Shown: in pieces, positions 1-5,668 of the stretch | How positions within the stretch are numbered: position 1 is the first letter of the stretch | Layout of the letters: each line of letters opens with the position of its first letter | NCBI GenBank assembly: GCA_023140905.1 | Contig: JAGLKS010000006.1 | Location: forward strand, 1 to 10,514 | Reading direction: 5' to 3' | Length of the DNA stretch: 10,514 bases | DNA from: Alphaproteobacteria bacterium | Lineage (GTDB): Bacteria > Pseudomonadota > Alphaproteobacteria > Micavibrionales > Micavibrionaceae | The notes under the pieces: model-generated | Told to the model about the DNA's origin: nothing | Seen by the model: the letters and a program-made list of their open reading frames with translations, nothing else | Database searches by the model: none | Made by a program: the position numbers and the translations under genes

Positions 1-2692
1 CTTCCGTTTTCATACGAAACGTTCGTTTTCCCTGCTCATTACCGGCATTATTATAGCGCACAAAAACACCGGATGAACCAATATGCCCATCCATTTCAGC
101 CTGATCGAACCTACCCTTAGGATCAATCTCCATATAAATACGAACATCACGAGCGACTTGTTCCGGTGCTGTGCGCATTACATCCGCCTTCACCTTAATA
201 CGCATAGGAGGGGCATCGTATTCTTCCTCCTTTTTTTCTGCGTCCAGAAAAGGACGGGCATCTAAAAAAGTCCCTCCCAGCATAATATCAATAGCGCGTT
301 TCTCATCATAAGAAAATTTCAATGAAGCTTTTGTCTCGCCCAATGTGAAAGATGGAATTTGCCCACCGGCTAATACAACAGTCCCCTTACTCTCTCCCGT
401 ATCAGACGGAGACGGAGCCAATGTTGTGAAATCTATAACAGCATTTTCCAGCATAAAATCAGGAGCTTGTGCACTTAAATTCGTTATCTTACGCAAATGA
501 CCCTGTTCCAATAAAGCACTTAAACGTAAATTTCCATTTACTCCAATTGGTTTTTCATAGTCAAACGGATCGATAATAAACTGTGCAGGGGTCATATCCG
601 CGCTTATCTCTGCACCGGCAGTCCCGTCCCGGTAAGATGTATAGGTCAAAGATGTGTCCAGCGGCCCGCTAAAAAATTCGGTTAGATCAATTCCTAATTT
701 TTCACGCAATTCGTCATCTACACGCAAACGAGCTTGAACCTTTTCTTTATAAGATTGCCCCTCGCTCTTTAAAAAAGCCTCCCATTCCAGATCAGTCCGC
801 CTTCCATCAAGCAAAGCATTTCCTTTCAAGCGCACTAAATTATCTTTCACAGACAAATCCAGCGGCCCGCCGCTTATATCCAGATCTTTTACAACATCCG
901 GGAAAAGAACATCGGAAATCTGACCTTTTATATCAATCTTAAACTGACTGAGTTTGACATTTTTGCGCGCGGGAAAATGCAGCTTGATTTTTAAATCTGC
1001 CTTACCTTTAACCCTGTCTATATCCATATCTATATTGTTACCAAGGTTAATCGGCTCAGTTGAAATATACCGAAAAACATCTGCAATATTGCCTTGCAAA
1101 TCAATACTCAAATCTGCATCTCCGACACCCACAGCGATAAGCTCATCAAGATAAATCTTGGAAGGACCAATAGCCATCTCACCAATTTTTGCTTTTTCGA
1201 TCTCTATGCTCAGAGAATCATTGTCTACATCAAGCTGACCGGAACCATAGATATGACTGGCTTTAGGCAAAGGCGCATAATAATCCAAAGTCATATCTCT
1301 TGCTTTGAAATCAACAAGAATATTTTCAATCCCAGCTTGCCAAGATACAGTTTCAGTATTTGCTTCTGTTGTTTTCTTAGAGCCTTCCAGATTAAAACTA
1401 ACGGAAACTTCCTCAAACACACCGTTAGATATTCTTTTGACGATCCATTTTTCTGCGTTTTTTCCTCTTAAAAATTCAGGCCAAATCTTATCAATCTGCG
1501 GCTGTTGGACATTTTTAGCCCAGACTCGCACAGGCCCACGCACATCATCTTCACTATGTGTTAAATCACCGCTAAATTCGAAATTAATTCCTCCCAGTGA
1601 AATATGCGTGTCTCGTAACAACAAAGTCTTGCTTGCGTAGTTATAAGTCGTGTTCAACGCCATATTTTTATAAGGGACGGGTTCATCAGAAAGTTTAGAA
1701 TAGACAATATGCCCTCCTTCAGAATAAGCACTAATGTGCAAATCCGAAGGTACAAACTCACGATCATCTATGATAGTTTCTATGTTAGCACTAATAACAA
1801 CATCCTGAGTTGCAGGAACATCTAAACCGGGAATTTTACCCAGAATATCATTGACATTAAGCGCTTTTATATCTGCTGATAACGCGATATCTCCCTGCTC
1901 CCAGTCATAAGTCATCACAACATCCAGAGCAGAATCTTCTGTGCCCAATCCGGGTAAAGACATATGTGCATGACCATCGGCTCCATCGCTCGTACTTAGA
2001 ACTTCCATATCGAAACCGGGCAATGACCAAGTCTGCTGAATGACTTTATCATCTACCAGCAATCGAGCATTCTCAATAGAAAATCCTCTTAACCGTGACA
2101 TTAAAGAAGAGCCTGTATTTTCTTCATCCATATACTGAGCCGGACGAGCAATATATGACAATATATCACGCAAAATCCCAAAAGTGGTTTTTCGCCCTTC
2201 GCTAGTATCAATATCATGTTCCTGCTCTGACTTATGATTTTCAATATCAATAGACACACTTCCATTTTTATTGCGCACCAAACGCAATACCGGTTGTTTT
2301 AGAATAACTGCTTTTGGCATAATGCGCCCCTGCAACAAACCACCGCGAGAAAAACTAACATCCAGCTGCCCCATGGAACCAATGAGCACGCTATCCTTGT
2401 TAAAGAACTGCCCGTTATAAATTTGCAGATATAAAGGCCCTTTAAAGTCAGGCCAGAAAAGAACAGCTTTATCCATCCGCGCATAATTGCCGGAAGCTTT
2501 GTCATACATAGCTGCTTCTATTGTATCTTTTGCAAAGCTTATGTCTAATGGACGATCAGACACCCGCCAAATAAACCAACCAAGCATCATAACACCAAGC
2601 ACAAAAAACACGCCCAGCATCCTAATACTAAACTTGCTTGTGCTCCAAACAACCCGTTTGAGGTTTATACTGCCTATAATCCGTTTGACCAC
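1..2692 (-). CDS. AsmA/YhdP-like (DUF3971-type) membrane-anchored protein, partial
   Basis: One open frame runs without a stop from a GTG at 2692 off the left edge, giving about 897 visible residues; the C-terminus is missing. The GTG is chosen because GGAG lies 6 bases upstream (2699-2702). An in-frame ATG at 2620 would cut off the basic N-terminus, and a GTG at 2749 has no ribosome binding site. Residues 3-24 are basic, and residues 25-42 (MLGVFFVLGVMMLGWFIW) form one membrane anchor. The RVSDRPLDISF that follows is typical of the start of AsmA/YhdP-family proteins. The rest is long beta-rich sequence with many alternating hydrophobic residues and recurrent LDLS/IDIKG-like strands, no cysteine-rich or enzymatic motif. 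Family members span the periplasm or are anchored in the inner membrane, and some are implicated in lipid transport to the outer membrane. That role here is inference from family resemblance. The gene follows the hydrolase terminator and probably has its own promoter. Confidence 0.8.
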   Translation of the reverse strand, partial: MVKRIIGSINLKRVVWSTSKFSIRMLGVFFVLGVMMLGWFIWRVSDRPLDISFAKDTIEAAMYDKASGNYARMDKAVLFWPDFKGPLYLQIYNGQFFNKDSVLIGSMGQLDVSFSRGGLLQGRIMPKAVILKQPVLRLVRNKNGSVSIDIENHKSEQEHDIDTSEGRKTTFGILRDILSYIARPAQYMDEENTGSSLMSRLRGFSIENARLLVDDKVIQQTWSLPGFDMEVLSTSDGADGHAHMSLPGLGTEDSALDVVMTYDWEQGDIALSADIKALNVNDILGKIPGLDVPATQDVVISANIETIIDDREFVPSDLHISAYSEGGHIVYSKLSDEPVPYKNMALNTTYNYASKTLLLRDTHISLGGINFEFSGDLTHSEDDVRGPVRVWAKNVQQPQIDKIWPEFLRGKNAEKWIVKRISNGVFEEVSVSFNLEGSKKTTEANTETVSWQAGIENILVDFKARDMTLDYYAPLPKASHIYGSGQLDVDNDSLSIEIEKAKIGEMAIGPSKIYLDELIAVGVGDADLSIDLQGNIADVFRYISTEPINLGNNIDMDIDRVKGKADLKIKLHFPARKNVKLSQFKIDIKGQISDVLFPDVVKDLDISGGPLDLSVKDNLVRLKGNALLDGRRTDLEWEAFLKSEGQSYKEKVQARLRVDDELREKLGIDLTEFFSGPLDTSLTYTSYRDGTAGAEISADMTPAQFIIDPFDYEKPIGVNGNLRLSALLEQGHLRKITNLSAQAPDFMLENAVIDFTTLAPSPSDTGESKGTVVLAGGQIPSFTLGETKASLKFSYDEKRAIDIMLGGTFLDARPFLDAEKKEEEYDAPPMRIKVKADVMRTAPEQVARDVRIYMEIDPKGRFDQAEMDGHIGSSGVFVRYNNAGNEQGKRTFRMKTE

Positions 2693-2811
2693 AATATTCT
2701 CCGGTATTGCTTTATTACGTTCTATCTTGATCTTCCCTTTGTATCGCACTGCAAAAAAGATAGCCAGAGCAAGCTAAAAAAATCATATAGTAATTTGACT
2801 TTTATACGCCC

Positions 2812-2847
2812 CAAAAACAAAAAGCAGACATTTTAAATGCCTGCTTT
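2812..2847 (-). terminator. Rho-independent terminator of the alpha/beta hydrolase gene
   Basis: Read on the minus strand, AAAGCAGGCATTT pairs with AAATGTCTGCTTT (2821-2847; one G-T wobble) around a very short loop. It is followed directly by TTGTTTTT. The hairpin begins about 46 bases after the hydrolase stop. On the plus strand the same hairpin is followed by CCA and no T run, so it should act only on minus-strand transcripts. It separates the hydrolase from the AsmA-like gene downstream. Confidence 0.8.
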
Positions 2848-2893
2848 CCAATAAAAATAACCGCTATCACTTATCGCGATGCGGGATCATTAA

Positions 2894-3571
2894 CTATGCT
2901 GCCATTTTAAGTTTGACGGGAACTTCCAGCCCACCACTTTTTGCACCATTCATATGATCGTGAACATGGCTAACCAGCTCATCTATATGATTATGGAAGA
3001 AATGATTTGCCTCAGGCAACACACGGAAATCAATGTGCACTCCCTTTTGCATATGCAAGCGCTCTACAAGTTCCGACACACAGTCTTGCGGAATAATATC
3101 ATCCCGCCCGCCATGAAGCATTAGACCGGAAGTCGGACAAGGGGCCAAAAATGAAAAATCATCCATATGAGCCGGTGGAGCAATAGAAATAAATCCATGA
3201 ATTTCAGGACGGCGCATTAATAGCTGCATACCGATCCACGCACCAAAAGAAAATCCAGCAATCCATACATAAGGAGCATTAGGATTAATCTCTTGCATCC
3301 AATCCAATGCCGAAGCTGCATCGCTAAGTTCGCCTTCACCTTCATCATAAGTTCCTTGCGAACGGCCTACACCACGAAAGTTAAAACGCAACACTGAAAA
3401 CCCACGTGCGACATAAGCTTGATATAGCGCATATGTGATTTTATTGTTCATAGTACCGCCATGTTGTGGATTTGGATGAAGAACCAAAGCCAACGGCGCA
3501 TCTTTTATTTTTGAATGATAGTAACGACCTTCCAAGCGTCCTGACGGACCATTTAGAATAACTTCTGGCAT
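2894..3571 (-). CDS. alpha/beta hydrolase, COG2945 type
   Basis: This 225-residue protein is a compact alpha/beta hydrolase. The start is the ATG at 3571, with AAGAGG 7 bases upstream (3579-3584). The frame is open to 3640, but the earlier start has no ribosome binding site and adds 23 non-conserved residues. Family marks in order: HPNPQHGGTMNNK (strand plus oxyanion loop, about residue 32), FRGVGRSQGTYDEGEGE, the nucleophile elbow GFSFGAW with the catalytic Ser, HGGRDDIIP with the probable catalytic Asp, and PEANHFF with the catalytic His. All three triad members are present. There is no signal peptide, so it is probably cytoplasmic. The HP(H/N)P..GGTM and RGVG.S.G.Y..G.GE patterns are those of a widespread bacterial family whose substrate is not established. 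The gene appears monocistronic, with its own terminator downstream. Confidence 0.88.
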   Translation of the reverse strand: MPEVILNGPSGRLEGRYYHSKIKDAPLALVLHPNPQHGGTMNNKITYALYQAYVARGFSVLRFNFRGVGRSQGTYDEGEGELSDAASALDWMQEINPNAPYVWIAGFSFGAWIGMQLLMRRPEIHGFISIAPPAHMDDFSFLAPCPTSGLMLHGGRDDIIPQDCVSELVERLHMQKGVHIDFRVLPEANHFFHNHIDELVSHVHDHMNGAKSGGLEVPVKLKMAA

Positions 3572-3947
3572 ACATATACCTCTTGTTTGAATTATCATAA
3601 AATGTTTGAGACGTTTTTTCTCTTTTAACGTACCTGCCACACAGTTAGTTGTTATATTGGAATGAAACTGATAAGTCTACAAATTTCTTATAACCTATTG
3701 AAATTATTACAAATACCAAAATAACAGTCTATATAATGGTCTATAATTAATGGTCTATAAAAAATATTGACCTATAACAAAGATTTACTTGATATATTAT
3801 GAAATTACAGAGATACTATAACTCAGATTTCAAAGGAAAAAGTGTTGTTTTGTATTCTAAACATCACTCGTAGCCAACCAGTTTAAATGCACTTTGGTTG
3901 TGTATTTTTTTTATTATTACTTTAATTTGTTAACAAGGCAGATTTTT
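3572..3947. other. 376-base divergent AT-rich intergenic region
   Basis: This stretch separates the start codons of the minus-strand hydrolase and the plus-strand Dabb gene. It is very AT-rich and has no convincing coding frame. It should hold both promoters. Several TATAAT-like hexamers occur on the plus strand (3732-3737, 3742-3747), but none is paired with a good -35 box at normal spacing, so I do not assign a promoter. The clearest structure is the set of 12-base repeats at 3723-3777, listed separately. Confidence 0.6.
3723..3777 (+). repeat. four copies of a 12-base motif, consensus AATGGTCTATAA
   Basis: Two identical copies of AATGGTCTATAA lie at 3735-3746 and 3749-3760. Flanking them are degenerate copies AACAGTCTATAT at 3723-3734, directly abutting, and ATTGACCTATAA at 3766-3777. 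Copy starts are 12, 14 and 17 bases apart. The array sits in the divergent promoter region, about 150 bases upstream of the hydrolase start and 170 upstream of the Dabb start. Tandem operator sites for a regulator are one reading; overlapping -10-like sequences in AT-rich DNA are the other. Confidence 0.5.
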
Positions 3948-4253
3948 ATGATCCGGCATATTGTTATGTTTAATGCAAAAAAATACGGGGATGATGAAAA
4001 TATTGAAGCCATTTATAACGGTCTAAAAATGCTGGAAACTATCAAAGGCGACTGGTCATTAAAAGTCATTAAGAACAAAAAAGTAGATCACCGTGCTAAT
4101 GATATGGATATTGTTGTTTACGGAGAATTTCCTGATGAAACAACACTAGCCTATTATAAAACCCACCCAACCTACCAAAAATGCACTGCCCTCGTCCGCC
4201 CTTTACGTAACCAGCGCATCGCTGTAGATATCCCTGATGATAACGAAGATTAG
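3948..4253 (+). CDS. Dabb (stress-responsive A/B barrel) domain protein
   Basis: This 101-residue protein is about the length of a single Dabb domain, a dimeric ferredoxin-like alpha/beta barrel. The start is the ATG at 3948, with AAGG 9 bases upstream (3935-3938). The open frame reaches back to 3894, but the extra 18 residues (VVYFFYYYF...) look like translated AT-rich leader. Diagnostic segments are MIRHIVMFNAKK at the N-terminus (first strand with conserved His4), VVYGEFPDETTLAYYKTHP in the middle, and THPTYQK...VRPLRNQRIAVDI at the end. The family is known from plant stress proteins and many small bacterial proteins; some members act in polyketide or olivetolic acid cyclisation, but most bacterial ones have no known role. 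No partner gene here points to a substrate, so I call only the domain. Confidence 0.85.
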   Translation: MIRHIVMFNAKKYGDDENIEAIYNGLKMLETIKGDWSLKVIKNKKVDHRANDMDIVVYGEFPDETTLAYYKTHPTYQKCTALVRPLRNQRIAVDIPDDNED

Positions 4254-4288
4254 TTTATAGTAGTTTCATTTAAGAATAGTACATTTTT
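4254..4288 (+). repeat. dispersed intergenic repeat, copy 1
   Basis: Starts right after the Dabb stop codon. Core GTAGTTTCATTTAAGAAT, followed by AGTACATTTTT. It matches 29 of 35 positions without gaps in copy 2 (9530-9564), and its first 24 bases match 21 of 24 in copy 3 (5619-5642, reverse strand). Confidence 0.55.
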
Positions 4289-4365
4289 CTATTTGCTCTT
4301 ACCGCATGAAGTGCGATGGTTTTAAACCGGAAGCAACCTTACGATCAACATAATTAAAAATTTGT

Positions 4366-4393
4366 TTGACCATATCCCTAATCACGCTAACAT
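4366..4393 (+). promoter_or_regulatory. putative sigma-70-type promoter of the response regulator/Hpt operon
   Basis: TTGACC (4366-4371) and TAACAT (4388-4393) are separated by 16 bases. Transcription would start near 4400, giving a leader of about 30 bases before the TTG start at 4431. This is the best pair in the 177-base gap. The -10 match is only moderate. Confidence 0.35.
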
Positions 4394-4430
4394 GTGTCTT
4401 TGAAAATTTCACTGCCTTAGGATATAAACC

Positions 4431-4997
4431 TTGAATTCTCTTTTTCAAAACAAACCCGAACCCTACGACTTAAGTAACTTCACAATCCTTCTCGTTGAAG
4501 ATTCTGAATATATGCAAAGCCTGATCCTGGAAATGTTAAAACTCTTCGGTATTGGCGATATTCTAAGATGTAAAGACTCTCAGGAAGCTATAGACCTTAT
4601 TTCCATCACACATGCGCGTAAATCATCACGCCATATTGATAAAATCGATATCGTGTTAACTGATTGGCTTATGCCAAAAGGTTCTGGTAAAGAGCTTGTC
4701 AAATGGGTACGTCATCATAAAGTCTCAGATATACGCTTCTTGCCTCTCATCGTTGTCAGTGGCTACACAACAGAAAGACTTACACACGAAACACGCGATT
4801 TGGGTATACACGAACTTCTTGTAAAGCCTGTTTCGGGTAAACTTCTTGCCTCACGGATTTGTTCAGTCATTGACTCCCCAAGGCCTTTTATACAAACACA
4901 AAACTATTTTGGTCCTGACCGCAGACGACAAGAACTTACTTTTCATGGGCCGGAAAAACGGTTAAGAAATCCACATATAGTAGAGCGTGATATGTAA
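4431..4997 (+). CDS. CheY-like response regulator with basic GPDRR tail
   Basis: This 188-residue protein is one receiver domain (about residues 17-147) plus a short tail, with no DNA-binding or enzymatic output domain. Translation starts at a TTG with AGGA 8 bases upstream (4419-4422). The next Met (residue 28) lies inside the receiver, so TTG is the only start that leaves the fold whole. Receiver residues are complete: acidic pair E23-D24, phosphoacceptor D78 in VLTDWLMPKGSG, switch S110 in VVSGY, and K132 in LVKPVSG. The tail holds YFGPDRRR (159-166) and GPEKRLR (173-179), a doubled basic motif I recognise from the ends of other alphaproteobacterial single-domain receivers; its role is not known to me. 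The gene overlaps the following Hpt-like gene by one base (TAATG), so the two are probably translationally coupled and act in one phosphorelay. No histidine kinase is encoded beside it. Confidence 0.88.
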   Translation: MNSLFQNKPEPYDLSNFTILLVEDSEYMQSLILEMLKLFGIGDILRCKDSQEAIDLISITHARKSSRHIDKIDIVLTDWLMPKGSGKELVKWVRHHKVSDIRFLPLIVVSGYTTERLTHETRDLGIHELLVKPVSGKLLASRICSVIDSPRPFIQTQNYFGPDRRRQELTFHGPEKRLRNPHIVERDM

Positions 4998-5551
4998 TGG
5001 ATAAAGATATGAACACAGATAAAGATAAAAACAGTGTGCTTGAACAAACTGGAAAGGCACTAGTGCAAATGTTCAAGCCTAAATACAACATGCTTAAAAA
5101 CAAAGCAGGTATGCGCGTCAATATGAAAGAAGATGGCTTTATCGAAGATACAAGAATTCAAGCTGCCGATCAGCTCATTTGCGATCTGTGCAAAAACTCA
5201 AAACAAACCCTCGAAGAACAAATTAAAATACTGACAAAACTGTGGAACCACATACAAGAATTGCCAGACAATGAGAAGCGCAAAGAAAAAACTCAGGAAA
5301 TATTTATTATTGCCCATGAAATAAAAGACATTAGCTCCTTGTGTGACTATGCCATTATCGCGCATTTTGCAGAATCTCTGCGGGATTACATTACCGAAGC
5401 TACAATGAACATTAAAAATCAGCGCATCATTATCCAAGCTCATATAGATGCACTAAGCACTATTCTCAAAAACGACATCTCAGATGAAGCTCATCCTATT
5501 GCTGAAGAACTCAAAAGCAAGGTTAAGATAGCTATCAATAAATATCGGTAA
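4997..5551 (+). CDS. Hpt-like histidine phosphotransfer protein
   Basis: This 184-residue, mostly helical protein is rich in Lys, Glu and Asp, with no signal peptide or membrane segment. The ATG at 4997 overlaps the regulator's TAA; a second in-frame ATG at 5009 is possible. Residues 103-134 carry the pattern of an Hpt helix pair: FIIAHEIKDISSLCDYAIIA then HFAESLRDYI. In Hpt domains the phosphorylated His sits in AHxxKG. Here H107 occupies that place, but the usual Gly after Lys is Asp111. The arrangement matches the alphaproteobacterial Hpt-type proteins reading roughly AHDIKGQGGTFGY...SLC (from memory). Residues 1-50 are charged and poorly conserved in appearance. Coupling to a receiver-only regulator suggests a phosphorelay pair, with H107 passing phosphate to or from D78. 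Family assignment rests on the motif and on context, so it is less firm than the regulator. Confidence 0.68.
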   Translation: MDKDMNTDKDKNSVLEQTGKALVQMFKPKYNMLKNKAGMRVNMKEDGFIEDTRIQAADQLICDLCKNSKQTLEEQIKILTKLWNHIQELPDNEKRKEKTQEIFIIAHEIKDISSLCDYAIIAHFAESLRDYITEATMNIKNQRIIIQAHIDALSTILKNDISDEAHPIAEELKSKVKIAINKYR

Positions 5552-5618
5552 TAGCTCCTGACACCTTGACTGAATACCCCGAGATCCTTTACCTAAGACA
5601 CAACCGCATCGCGTTTAA

Positions 5619-5642
5619 ATTCTTAAGTGAATCTACTATACA
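5619..5642 (-). repeat. dispersed intergenic repeat, copy 3 (reverse orientation)
   Basis: On the minus strand the core reads GTAGATTCACTTAAGAAT, preceded by TGTATA. It lies in the 117-base convergent gap between the Hpt-like gene and the helicase gene, 26 bases beyond the helicase stop. It matches copy 1 at 21 of 24 positions. The resemblance ends after AAGAAT, where copies 1 and 2 continue with ATTTTT-containing sequence. Confidence 0.45.
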
Positions 5643-5668
5643 CTGCAAGATATCTACTTTTATAGAGG

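Noticed and set aside
954..1640. Overlapping plus-strand open frames of 66-125 codons
   Set aside because: They lie opposite the continuous AsmA-like frame, have no ribosome binding sites or recognisable domains, and are explained as its antisense shadow.
2299..2777. Short frames on both strands near the start of the AsmA-like gene
   Set aside because: They overlap the membrane anchor and first domain of that gene in other frames; the anchored frame alone has protein-family character.
3723..3777. Short CRISPR array
   Set aside because: Repeats are only 12 bases with 0-5 base gaps, no spacers of normal length and no cas genes.
5552..5668. Bidirectional terminator between the convergent Hpt and helicase genes
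   Set aside because: I found no stem of useful length followed by a T run on either strand; only the dispersed repeat copy stands out.
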